A stretch of DNA of 10,003 bases, from positions 1 to 10,003 of the forward strand of contig JAVBYP010000099.1 in NCBI GenBank assembly GCA_030823965.1, read 5' to 3'. The notes beneath the pieces are model-generated. The model was not told the origin of the DNA. It searched no databases and saw only the letters and a program-made list of their open reading frames with translations. Positions 1 to 5,951 of the stretch are shown here, in pieces (positions within the stretch are counted from its first letter, which is position 1; each line of letters opens with the position of its first letter). Source of the stretch: Sideroxydans sp. GTDB lineage: Bacteria > Pseudomonadota > Gammaproteobacteria > Burkholderiales > Gallionellaceae. The position numbers were made by a program, and so were the translations under genes.

Positions 1-235
<235 letters not shown>

Positions 236-240
236 CTAAA

Positions 241-270
241 AATAAAAAAGCCCTACCTTGCGATAGGGCT
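241..270 (-). terminator. Intrinsic terminator or attenuator between rpmA and obgE
   Basis: Read on the minus strand this is AGCCCTA, an 8-nt loop, TAGGGCT, then TTTTTTATTTTT. That is a perfect 7-bp stem (249-255 with 264-270) followed directly by a T-run, the classic Rho-independent layout. It lies 20 nt after the rpmA stop and ends about 18 nt before the obgE ATG. It should end or dampen the rplU-rpmA transcript. I see no obvious new promoter between it and obgE, so partial read-through is the likely way obgE is expressed (inference). Confidence 0.85.
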
Positions 271-290
271 CATTTTAACTGCTCAAATAC

Positions 291-548
291 TTAAGCAGCG
301 ACGATGCTAACCGTTCTACGTTTAGCCGCGCCTTTGATTGCGAACACCACTTTGCCTGTCATCTTAGCGAACAGGGTGTGATCTTTGCCCATGCCGACGT
401 TGTCGCCTGCGTGAAATTCTGTACCGCGTTGACGCACGATGATGCTACCTGCGCTGATCAATTCGCCGCCGTAACTCTTAACACCCAATCGTTTCGAGTG
501 CGAGTCGCGGCCGTTACTGGTACTACCTCCGCCTTTTTTCGATGCCAT
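291..548 (-). CDS. rpmA: 50S ribosomal protein L27
   Basis: L27 is a large-subunit protein whose N-terminal tail reaches toward the peptidyl transferase centre. The 85-residue length is standard. Family features are seen in order: the lysine/glycine-rich N-terminus ([16 protein letters not shown]), [11 protein letters not shown], the core [29 protein letters not shown] in two adjoining pieces, and a short basic C-terminus. There is no cleavable N-terminal extension of the Firmicutes kind. Compared with E. coli L27 the tail has Ser instead of His at residue 3 and Ser instead of Arg at residue 11, mild substitutions. The start is supported by a strong AAGGAG 7-8 nt upstream of the ATG. It lies 18 nt after rplU and is certainly cotranscribed with it. 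Confidence 0.98.
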   Translation of the reverse strand: MASKKGGGSTSNGRDSHSKRLGVKSYGGELISAGSIIVRQRGTEFHAGDNVGMGKDHTLFAKMTGKVVFAIKGAAKRRTVSIVAA

Positions 549-566
549 TTTCTAGCTCCTTAGAAA

Positions 567-878
567 TTAAGCCGAGATACCGTCGATGCGGATCTCAGTG
601 TAGTTTTGACGATGACCTTGATGCTTTTGATAGTGCTTACGACGACGCATCTTGAAGATGGTCACTTTGTCGTGGCGACCGTTAGCGACGATGGTCGCTT
701 TTACAGTCGCGCCAGTCAGCAGAGGCTGACCAACAGAAACTTTGTCACCGTTACCAACCATCAGCACTTTATCCAATACCAAGGATGTGCCGACTTCGCC
801 AACGATAGATTCGACCTTGAGTGTTTCGCCCAAGATTACGCGGTGTTGCTTACCGCCGGTTTTGATTACTGCGTACAT
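567..878 (-). CDS. rplU: 50S ribosomal protein L21
   Basis: L21 is a 23S rRNA-binding protein of the large subunit. At 103 residues it matches the usual family length. It begins [14 protein letters not shown] and ends with the L21 signature [16 protein letters not shown] followed by YTEIRIDGI. The ATG at 876-878 is the conserved start, with GAGG 5-6 nt upstream. It is the first gene of the rplU-rpmA transcription unit, driven by a strong promoter (997-1024) and preceded by a structured leader of roughly 110 nt that contains two tandem repeats. That leader is a candidate site for feedback control by a ribosomal protein. Confidence 0.98.
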   Translation of the reverse strand: MYAVIKTGGKQHRVILGETLKVESIVGEVGTSLVLDKVLMVGNGDKVSVGQPLLTGATVKATIVANGRHDKVTIFKMRRRKHYQKHQGHRQNYTEIRIDGISA

Positions 879-892
879 AACGACCTCGCTTG

Positions 893-962
893 ATGCGGTT
901 ACTAGTTAGGGCATAACCCGCTAAATGCGGTTTTTAGTTGCGGCATAACCGAATGGTTAGCC
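893..962 (-). promoter_or_regulatory. Structured rplU leader with two 27-nt tandem repeats
   Basis: In the transcript direction two 27-nt units occupy 951-925 and 919-893, separated by 5 nt. They match at 22 of 27 positions. Each begins with a small inverted repeat: CGG TTATG CCG in the first, GGG TTATG CCC in the second. Two of the five differences are therefore a matched pair swap that keeps pairing. AACC and GGTT boxes alternate, allowing several mutually exclusive hairpins: TAACC-ATTC-GGTTA within 942-962, AACCGC-ATTTA-GCGGGTT at 915-932, and GGTTA/TAACC at 897-918. The last unit ends just before the rplU ribosome-binding site. A cis-acting regulatory RNA is plausible; I do not recognise it as a named motif. 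Confidence 0.55.
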
Positions 963-996
963 TTCACTGAAAACTACGCTTTTCCGAAAGGCGCGC

Positions 997-1024
997 ATTA
1001 TACATAAAGGGCACCATCCGTCAA
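997..1024 (-). promoter_or_regulatory. Sigma70-type promoter of rplU-rpmA
   Basis: On the minus strand a TTGACG -35 box (1019-1024) and a perfect TATAAT -10 box (997-1002) are separated by 16 nt. The bases after the -10 box are GCGCGCC, a GC-rich discriminator of the kind typical of stringently controlled rRNA and ribosomal-protein promoters (established for enteric bacteria; applied here by inference). It lies about 120 nt upstream of the rplU start, leaving room for the repeat-bearing leader. Confidence 0.85.
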
Positions 1025-1055
1025 AAGCCTTTTTTGGTTTTCCTTTTCAGGGCTT
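1025..1055 (-). terminator. Possible weak terminator after rho
   Basis: The end of rho reads TAAGCC, and 21 nt further on AGGCTTTTGA. This gives an AAGCC/GGCTT stem of 5 bp with a long, mostly unstructured loop and a run of only four T. The stem overlaps the rho stop codon, and the T-run abuts the -35 box of the rplU promoter. It is a poor intrinsic terminator, so read-through from rho into rplU is possible. Confidence 0.3.
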
Positions 1056-2310
1056 AGCGCTTCATTGAATCGAAGAATTCTGCGTTGTTCTTGGTGGCTT
1101 TCACCTTATCTAGCAGGAATTCCATCGCTTCCAATTCATCCATTGGATACAACAGCTTACGCAGAACCCAGATGCGTTGCAGCAAATCTTGTTTGATGAG
1201 CAACTCTTCCTTGCGGGTGCCAGAACGGTTGACGTTGATGGCAGGGTAGATACGCTTTTCGGCCATGCGGCGATCCAAATGGATCTCCATGTTGCCGGTT
1301 CCCTTGAATTCTTCGTAGATCACGTCGTCCATGCGGCTACCTGTATCGACCAGTGCGGTGGCGATGATGGTGAGTGAGCCGCCTTCTTCGATGTTACGTG
1401 CCGCACCAAAGAAGCGTTTTGGACGTTGCAAGGCATTCGCATCAACACCACCAGTCAGTACCTTGCCGGAGGAAGGGATGACTGTGTTGTAAGCGCGTGC
1501 CAAACGAGTGATGGAGTCGAGCAGGATGACGACATCCTTCTTGTGTTCGACTAGGCGCTTGGCTTTTTCCAGAACCATCTCTGCGACTTGTACGTGGCGG
1601 GTAGCTGGCTCGTCGAAAGTGGAAGCGACGACTTCGCCGCGAACGGTGCGGCTCATCTCGGTCACTTCTTCTGGGCGCTCATCGATCAGCAATACGATCA
1701 GGATCGCATCGGGATGATTAGCAGAGATAGAGTGGGCGATGTGCTGCAGCATCACGGTCTTACCCGACTTGGGCGATGCGACCAACAAGCCACGTTGTCC
1801 TTTACCGATTGGAGCAACGATATCGATTATTCGGCCAGTGATGTTCTCTTCGGCGCGGATGTCGCGCTCAAGCGAGAGTTGTTGGGTCGGGAACAGTGGT
1901 GTCAAGTTCTCGAACAGGATCTTGTTCTTGGCGTTCTCGGGAGGCTCTCCGTTGACGCGGTCTACCTTGACCAACGCCACATAGCGTTCACCTTCCTTCG
2001 GGGTGCGAATCTCGCCCTCGATGGAGTCGCCTGTATGCAGGTTAAAACGACGTACTTGGCTCGGGCTGACGTAGATGTCATCTGGGCCTGCCAAGTATGA
2101 CGTGTCAGGTGAACGCAAGAATCCGAAACCATCCGGCAGCACTTCCAGCGTACCTTCACCAAAGATGCTTTCACCCTTCTTCGCATGGCTTTTAAGCAAC
2201 GCAAACATCAGATCTTGCTTGCGCATACGGTTGGCATTATCGATTTGATTGGTGGTGGCAAGTTCTACCAATTCGGTGATGTGTTTGGTCTTGAGGTCGG
2301 ATAGATGCAT
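1054..2310 (-). CDS. rho: Transcription termination factor Rho
   Basis: Rho is a hexameric RNA-dependent ATPase/helicase that loads on C-rich RNA and releases RNA polymerase. The 418-residue length is close to the 419 of E. coli, with no insertion domain. Visible features in order: N-terminal helix bundle (1-47); RNA-binding cold-shock-like fold with GFGFLR (61-66) and DDIYVSP (78-84); P-loop ASPKSGKT (178-185); DERPEEVT with the catalytic Glu near 211; Walker B VILLDS (261-266); Q-loop SSGKVLTGG (280-288); and arginine finger Arg366 in NRSGTRKEE. All catalytic parts are present. The ATG at 2308-2310 gives the conserved MHLSDLK start, but no Shine-Dalgarno sequence precedes it. It lies downstream of trxA, an order common in proteobacteria. 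Confidence 0.98.
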   Translation of the reverse strand: MHLSDLKTKHITELVELATTNQIDNANRMRKQDLMFALLKSHAKKGESIFGEGTLEVLPDGFGFLRSPDTSYLAGPDDIYVSPSQVRRFNLHTGDSIEGEIRTPKEGERYVALVKVDRVNGEPPENAKNKILFENLTPLFPTQQLSLERDIRAEENITGRIIDIVAPIGKGQRGLLVASPKSGKTVMLQHIAHSISANHPDAILIVLLIDERPEEVTEMSRTVRGEVVASTFDEPATRHVQVAEMVLEKAKRLVEHKKDVVILLDSITRLARAYNTVIPSSGKVLTGGVDANALQRPKRFFGAARNIEEGGSLTIIATALVDTGSRMDDVIYEEFKGTGNMEIHLDRRMAEKRIYPAINVNRSGTRKEELLIKQDLLQRIWVLRKLLYPMDELEAMEFLLDKVKATKNNAEFFDSMKR

Positions 2311-2385
2311 AGTCAGGATGGGGCGCGTGAGCGCTAGGTTATTGAGAGTTGCTAGGGATGTGAGACTGGTTTTTTTGGGGTTTTG
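2311..2385 (-). promoter_or_regulatory. C-rich, G-poor rho leader (candidate rut/autoregulation site)
   Basis: By direct count, the 75 nt of transcript before the rho start contain 31 C and only 7 G, with many CC and TC steps (for example CAAAACCCC, CAGTCTCACATCCC, CGCGCCCCATCC). C-over-G bias in unstructured RNA is the known feature of Rho utilisation sites. In E. coli, rho is controlled by Rho acting in its own leader. No ATG-initiated leader peptide exists here. No purine-rich ribosome-binding site lies within about 15 nt of the ATG. Autogenous attenuation is the natural reading, but it is inferred. Confidence 0.55.
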
Positions 2386-2427
2386 CGAGATTTCCCGCGC
2401 CGAACTGAAAATTATTTCTTTGTCGTT

Positions 2428-2442
2428 GTTTCAGGAAGAAAC
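2428..2442 (-). other. Short perfect inverted repeat in the trxA-rho spacer
   Basis: GTTTC-TTCCT-GAAAC on the minus strand is a perfect 5-bp stem with a 5-nt loop, 31 nt after the trxA stop codon. No T-run follows, so it is not a typical terminator. An A/T-rich stretch just downstream (around 2406-2416) could hold a -10 element for rho, but I find no convincing -35 partner. Confidence 0.3.
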
Positions 2443-2473
2443 GATGCAGTGTCGGGCGGGCTGTTAGAAATGT

Positions 2474-2800
2474 TTAGATGTGGCTGTCGATGAAAGCGGT
2501 CAGTTGTGACTTGGACAACGCGCCGACCTTGGTCGCTTCGATGTTGCCGTTCTTGAACAGCATCAATGTCGGGATGCCGCGCACGCCGTATTTTTGTGGT
2601 GTCTCTTGGTTCTCGTCCACGTTCAGCTTAGCGACGTTCAAACGCCCTGCGTATTCTTTGGAGACTTCATCCAAGATGGGGGCGATCATGCGGCAAGGGC
2701 CACACCATTCAGCCCAGTAGTCGACCAGCACGGGGACGGGGGATTGCAACACTTCAGCAGTGAAGGTGTCATCGGTTACATAACGGATGTGTTCGCTCAT
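2474..2800 (-). CDS. trxA: Thioredoxin 1
   Basis: This is a small cytoplasmic dithiol oxidoreductase that reduces disulfides in ribonucleotide reductase, PAPS reductase, peroxiredoxins and others, and is itself recycled by thioredoxin reductase. The 108-residue length is standard. The active site WCGPC lies at residues 32-36, preceded by VLVDYWAE. The conserved cis-proline is Pro77 in RGIPTL, and the fold closes with [17 protein letters not shown]. There is no signal peptide. The ATG at 2798-2800 has only a weak GAGAA upstream. It has its own leader of about 157 nt and lies 163 nt before rho. Confidence 0.98.
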   Translation of the reverse strand: MSEHIRYVTDDTFTAEVLQSPVPVLVDYWAEWCGPCRMIAPILDEVSKEYAGRLNVAKLNVDENQETPQKYGVRGIPTLMLFKNGNIEATKVGALSKSQLTAFIDSHI

Positions 2801-2837
2801 GTTCGGTTCTCGTTTAGGTTGTTGGATTTTGTGTTCG

Positions 2838-2885
2838 TGCGGTTGATGCCGCGTAGATGTGTAACTGAACTAGGACCGCATCCTA
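2838..2885 (-). other. Paired hairpins in the trxA leader
   Basis: On the minus strand two small stem-loops follow one another. The first is TAGGA-TGCGG-TCCTA (2871-2885, perfect 5-bp stem). The second is GCGG-CATCAA-CCGC (2839-2852, 4 bp). The TGCGG loop of the first can pair with CCGCA in the descending arm of the second (2838-2842), allowing an alternative or pseudoknotted fold. No T-run follows. It may be a regulatory leader or may be chance structure; I find no clear promoter in this spacer. Confidence 0.3.
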
Positions 2886-2896
2886 ACCAAAATATT

Positions 2897-2949
2897 CTGC
2901 ATTGGGAAGGGTTTCGGTGGGGGGCTTGTAACTCATTGAAATAACTGAG
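2897..2949 (-). promoter_or_regulatory. Hairpin plus C-rich patch after the methyltransferase gene
   Basis: Just after the stop of the last gene of the right block, the transcript forms a CTCA/TGAG hairpin extended by TT/AA (2932-2949). It is followed by a patch (2897-2930) with 16 C and 4 G in 34 nt. No T-run follows the hairpin, so this is not an intrinsic terminator. The C bias would suit Rho-dependent termination of the upstream operon. Tentative. Confidence 0.3.
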
Positions 2950-2957
2950 GGTAAACA

Positions 2958-3719
2958 TCACATCTTCCAGATATACAAGGTCGAAGAGTGTAGATCGTCT
3001 ACAGTCAGAGTCGATTGTGGGGGATGGTCTGGCACTGCGAAAGTGTTGCTGATGAACAGGCTGCCCGAACGCATCTCAGCTCGTGCCTTGTGCCAGAGTT
3101 TTTCCATCGGCACAGGCGATAGATAGGCGAACACCACATCGTATTGCGACAGATCACTATCCCACATGCTGCCCCATTGCACTGTGCAGTTCTTATGTTT
3201 GCCGGATTTGATTCGTAGCCAACTCCAAAAGCAGGGGAGCGGCGCATATTCAACGCCGTGATATTGACCTTTAGGATGTGACTTGGCGAGGTGGGTCAGC
3301 ACGCCTCCTATGCCAGAACCGAGATCGATGAAATTAAAAGACCGATCACTCGGGAGTTGCGTCTCGAGCGCTTCCCATACCTTGTTGCTGGAAAGATAGA
3401 GCGGCACCTGAGTGCGGAATGCACTCCAATAAACTGCAAGCATGATGACAAATGCTATGAGGAACAGGGTGGGCGGGATATCGAGTGAGTACGCCGCCAG
3501 TATCGCCGGCAAGAAAGCTAGTTGGATGAAGAGCCACCAGCGAGCCTGCTTGGCGAGATGGCTGAACCATGCCGCCAGTCCGCCGCACAATAGAACGAAC
3601 ACAATGGGAGCGAGCTGGAGTTGGGTTGCACGCACGACGAACATGACGACTACGAATGCAGCGACTTGCAACAACAGTGCGATGATGGAAGGGGGAAGTC
3701 TTTTTAGTGCGGAGAGCAC
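2958..3719 (-). CDS. Membrane-anchored class I SAM-dependent methyltransferase
   Basis: The protein has 253 residues. The N-terminal 100 are strongly hydrophobic and form about four membrane segments (roughly 11-30, 36-54, 61-79, 82-98) with basic residues between them. A Rossmann-type methyltransferase domain follows. Motif I is FIDLGSGIGGV (130-140), an acidic residue for the ribose of SAM is probably Glu157 in GVEYAP, and YDVVFAYLSP (193-202) resembles motif IV. The substrate is unknown. The catalytic part is short (about 150 residues), without an obvious substrate-recognition insert. The start is GTG at 3717-3719, directly after the TAA of the DJ-1-like gene with no spacer and in the same frame. 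No good ribosome-binding site is close, so translation probably depends on reinitiation after the upstream gene. Confidence 0.8.
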   Translation of the reverse strand: MLSALKRLPPSIIALLLQVAAFVVVMFVVRATQLQLAPIVFVLLCGGLAAWFSHLAKQARWWLFIQLAFLPAILAAYSLDIPPTLFLIAFVIMLAVYWSAFRTQVPLYLSSNKVWEALETQLPSDRSFNFIDLGSGIGGVLTHLAKSHPKGQYHGVEYAPLPCFWSWLRIKSGKHKNCTVQWGSMWDSDLSQYDVVFAYLSPVPMEKLWHKARAEMRSGSLFISNTFAVPDHPPQSTLTVDDLHSSTLYIWKM

Positions 3720-4262
3720 TTAGCGCACCAAGCCTGCTTCGACTTCATCGCGTTTAGATCTGCCGGATAGTCGCTCCACCAAGGTCAGCGCGAAATCCAT
3801 GGCAGTGCCGGGCCCGCGTGAAGTGATGAGCTTTCCATCTTCGACTACCGCTTGTGGTTGTTGAGACACGCGAGGGAAGGCATTTAAGGCGCCTGGAAAG
3901 CTGGTGGCACGTTTCCCGTCTAACAACCCGGCCGTTGCCAGAATAGAAGGCGCCGCACAGATGGCGCAGACGTAGCCCCCCTCTGCTGCCATGTCTTGCA
4001 CGAGTTTGATGATGCGGGCATCGGCTTTCAGGTTGTTGGTGCCGGGCTGCCCACCAGGCAATACCACCATGTCGAATCGGCGCTTGAGCGCCTCATCCAA
4101 GGATGTATCCGGGATCAACAGAGTGCCGCGACTGCCGCGTATCGCTTGACCATCGAGGCTAGCGCTGACAGCCTCGATACCTGCGCGGCGCAGGATGTTG
4201 AGCACAGTGATGGCTTCTAGGTCTTCACTACCATTTGCGAGCGGTAGGAGGACGCTAGGCAT
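3720..4262 (-). CDS. DJ-1/PfpI family protein (YajL/DJ-1-like)
   Basis: The 180-residue length suits the DJ-1/YajL branch. Members are linked to oxidative-stress protection, chaperone-like activity and, disputedly, deglycation. Hallmarks: GSED (11-14) supplies the conserved acidic residue (Glu13); MVVLPGGQPGTNN (65-77) forms the oxyanion region; the nucleophilic elbow is AICAAPSIL with the reactive Cys102; and RGPGTAMDFAL lies near the C-terminus, as in E. coli YajL. No signal peptide. Its ATG overlaps the TGA of the phosphatase gene by one base (TGATG), and the methyltransferase gene begins immediately after its stop. This implies tight translational coupling of all three. The exact biochemical activity cannot be assigned from sequence. 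Confidence 0.93.
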   Translation of the reverse strand: MPSVLLPLANGSEDLEAITVLNILRRAGIEAVSASLDGQAIRGSRGTLLIPDTSLDEALKRRFDMVVLPGGQPGTNNLKADARIIKLVQDMAAEGGYVCAICAAPSILATAGLLDGKRATSFPGALNAFPRVSQQPQAVVEDGKLITSRGPGTAMDFALTLVERLSGRSKRDEVEAGLVR

Positions 4263-5044
4263 CAGAACCGGCCTACGACCTGAACGCCGACCATGCCTTG
4301 GGAGAGAGCTGGGAGCACAGTCAGCTTGTTACTACGTAGATCTTTGTTGTGGGCGACCACACTCTTACCGACGACTGTGCCGACGATGGCGGCTGCCAGC
4401 ACATCAGAAGCGAAGTGTTTGTCGTGATACGAGCGAGCCACGCCAGCCAAGGTGGCGAGGCTGTAGGCAGTCACGTCTATCCATGTCTCGTCATAGGTCT
4501 CGGAGATCACCGCAGCCAAAGTAAATGCTTGCGTGGTGTGCCCGGAAAAGAACGAGCTGTTCATGTCGGTGAACGGGGCGAAGTCTGTCGTGCCTTTGTT
4601 TTGCAATGGGCGACTACGTCCGACCACAGTCTTGGTGGCGACGCCGATGATGGCGCTGGAGATGATGCTGGCTGAAACAACGTCTTGTGCGACGTGCATC
4701 GATGTCTCATCACCCACTAAGCCTGCGACGAAGAACGCACCTGTGATACCCACAGCATATTCACGGCCGAACTTCTCTACTTGCAACCAAGCTTGGCTGT
4801 TCTGATCCTGCTTCACCATGTAGTTTCGAACAGGCTTGTCGATGACGGCGACCGTTCCGAGTACGGCTAAGCTCGACCACCCAGCAGTCTGCCATTCGTC
4901 CTTTTCCCAGCGTGTGGGAGCAGACAGCACATGAGTGATGTCATCCCAAACCATCGCTGGATACGAGATCGATCCTTCAGCGAAGGCGCTACTTGAAGAG
5001 GAGATGAGCAGTGCTGCAAGAATCGATTTGATGGGGTTTCTCAT
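4262..5044 (-). CDS. PAP2-superfamily phosphatase with signal peptide
   Basis: This is probably an exported phosphatase of the type 2 phosphatidic acid phosphatase superfamily, acting on lipid or other phosphate esters in the periplasm. The 260-residue protein starts with a signal peptide (MRNPIK, a hydrophobic stretch, then AFA/EG as the likely cleavage site after residue 22). The three PAP2 motifs are complete: K138-x6-RP (KTVVGRSRP), SGH at 167-169 (SFFSGHTT), and R204-x5-H210-x3-D214. Hydrophobic segments lie at about 57-69, 98-110, 122-137 and 216-229. The chain ends in an alternating segment closing with Phe (VGVQVVGRF), which could be a beta strand. It starts 2 nt after yajQ and ends overlapping the DJ-1-like gene. 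Substrate unknown. Confidence 0.88.
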   Translation of the reverse strand: MRNPIKSILAALLISSSSSAFAEGSISYPAMVWDDITHVLSAPTRWEKDEWQTAGWSSLAVLGTVAVIDKPVRNYMVKQDQNSQAWLQVEKFGREYAVGITGAFFVAGLVGDETSMHVAQDVVSASIISSAIIGVATKTVVGRSRPLQNKGTTDFAPFTDMNSSFFSGHTTQAFTLAAVISETYDETWIDVTAYSLATLAGVARSYHDKHFASDVLAAAIVGTVVGKSVVAHNKDLRSNKLTVLPALSQGMVGVQVVGRF

Positions 5045-5046
5045 GG

Positions 5047-5535
5047 TCAGTCGCGGAAGTTCTGATATTGCAAAGGGAAGTCGGTGATGGTCTTTTTGAC
5101 GAAGGCGATGGCATCTTGCAGGTCATCGCGGTTCTTGCCGGTGACGCGCACTGTGTCACCCTGGATGCTGGCTTGTACCTTCATCTTGCTGTCTTTTATA
5201 TGTTTGACGATCTTCTTCGCCAACTCGATCTCGACACCTGTCTTCACTTCGCAACCGCGCTTGACCTTGTTGCCACTGACCTTCTCGATCTTGTCGCTGA
5301 TCTCTAGGCACTTGATATCCACACCACGCTTGGTGAGCTTGCCGTTGAGAATGTCTTGCACTTGATTCAGTTGGAACTCGTTGTCAGCCCACACCGTGAG
5401 CTTCAGCTCGGCTTGTTCTACGCGCGCATCTGACCCTTTGAAGTCGAAACGCGTACTGACCTCTTTGTTCGTCTGCTCGATGGCGTTCTTGACTTCAGGT
5501 TTGTCTACTTCTGAAACGATGTCGAATGAGGGCAT
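5047..5535 (-). CDS. yajQ: YajQ family nucleotide-binding protein
   Basis: YajQ proteins are small two-domain proteins that bind nucleic acid or nucleotides. A Xanthomonas member is reported to be a cyclic-di-GMP effector. The 162-residue length is typical. Conserved blocks: N-terminal [30 protein letters not shown] (27-37), the mid-region repeat with [11 protein letters not shown] (65-75), the second-domain [20 protein letters not shown], and the C-terminal [17 protein letters not shown], ending [10 protein letters not shown]. The ATG is preceded by AAGGAGA at a normal distance (5542-5548). The phosphatase gene follows after 2 nt. A cellular role in this organism cannot be derived from sequence. 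Confidence 0.96.
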   Translation of the reverse strand: MPSFDIVSEVDKPEVKNAIEQTNKEVSTRFDFKGSDARVEQAELKLTVWADNEFQLNQVQDILNGKLTKRGVDIKCLEISDKIEKVSGNKVKRGCEVKTGVEIELAKKIVKHIKDSKMKVQASIQGDTVRVTGKNRDDLQDAIAFVKKTITDFPLQYQNFRD

Positions 5536-5557
5536 TGTCTTCTCCTTAATGTCTTAA

Positions 5558-5591
5558 CCACAACACGCAGCGTAGCGGCTTGTTGCGGTGG
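5558..5591 (-). other. Hairpin in the ppnP-yajQ spacer
   Basis: CAACA (5581-5585) and TGTTG (5561-5565), read on the minus strand, can pair across a GC-rich 15-nt middle, with a further CCA/TGG outside. It sits between the ppnP stop and the yajQ ribosome-binding site, in the widest gap (71 nt) of the right block. No T-run follows. It could be a processing or attenuation element, or simply spacer structure. Confidence 0.25.
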
Positions 5592-5606
5592 AAACTCACC
5601 TTTAGG

Positions 5607-5933
5607 TTAGTTGGAACCAAAGGAACAAACGTAATCAACCGCTTCAGAGCCTGTATGGATATCGAAGCTACTGTTTGCCGCCACATTGAAGCTGCTACCA
5701 GCGGCGTAGGTCTTGAAACTGGATTCGCCAGCGATCTTCACTTGACAGGTACCCGCACTGATCTCCATCAATTCGGGTACGCCGACGTTAAAAGTGAGTT
5801 GACTGTTAGGCAATACGACACCGACGGTCTTGCGCGAACCATCTGGGAAGAACACGGAATGCGAGACGCATTTTCCGTCGAAGAACACATTGGATTTTTT
5901 ACCGACGCTGACGTTATCGATCTTGTCTGACAT
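5607..5933 (-). CDS. ppnP: Pyrimidine/purine nucleoside phosphorylase (PpnP, DUF1255)
   Basis: PpnP is a small cupin-fold enzyme that splits nucleosides with phosphate into base and (deoxy)ribose 1-phosphate, with broad specificity in E. coli. This protein has 108 residues, slightly longer than the 94-residue E. coli enzyme because of a longer N-terminus. Family blocks: GKCVSHSVFFPDGSRKTVGVV (8 to 10 residues either side of SVFF), LTFNVGVPELMEISAG in the position of E. coli YTFSTAEPEEMTVISG, and AAGSSFNVAANSSFDI followed by YVCSF near the end. The ATG is preceded by AAGGA about 10 nt upstream. It lies 18 nt after the macrodomain gene, a fitting partner if both handle nucleoside or ribose derivatives (inference). 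Confidence 0.92.
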   Translation of the reverse strand: MSDKIDNVSVGKKSNVFFDGKCVSHSVFFPDGSRKTVGVVLPNSQLTFNVGVPELMEISAGTCQVKIAGESSFKTYAAGSSFNVAANSSFDIHTGSEAVDYVCSFGSN

Positions 5934-5951
5934 GCTGAGATTTCCTTTTGA

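Noticed and set aside
1588..2100. Plus-strand open frame (170 codons) opposite rho
   Set aside because: Antisense to highly conserved rho sequence; no motifs and no supporting ribosome-binding context.
2390..2400. GC-rich hairpin (GCGGG-AAAT-CTCGC on the minus strand, reaching to about 2384) as a terminator after trxA
   Set aside because: The stem includes a G-T pair and is followed by AAAACCCC rather than a T-run, so it is not an intrinsic terminator.
2883..2936. Minus-strand mini-ORF of 17 codons (MSYKPPTETLPNAEYFG) upstream of trxA, with a Pro-Pro pair
   Set aside because: Considered as a leader peptide, but no Shine-Dalgarno sequence precedes it and nothing ties it to trxA regulation. 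The C-rich stretch that encodes the prolines is explained as well by a Rho-loading patch.
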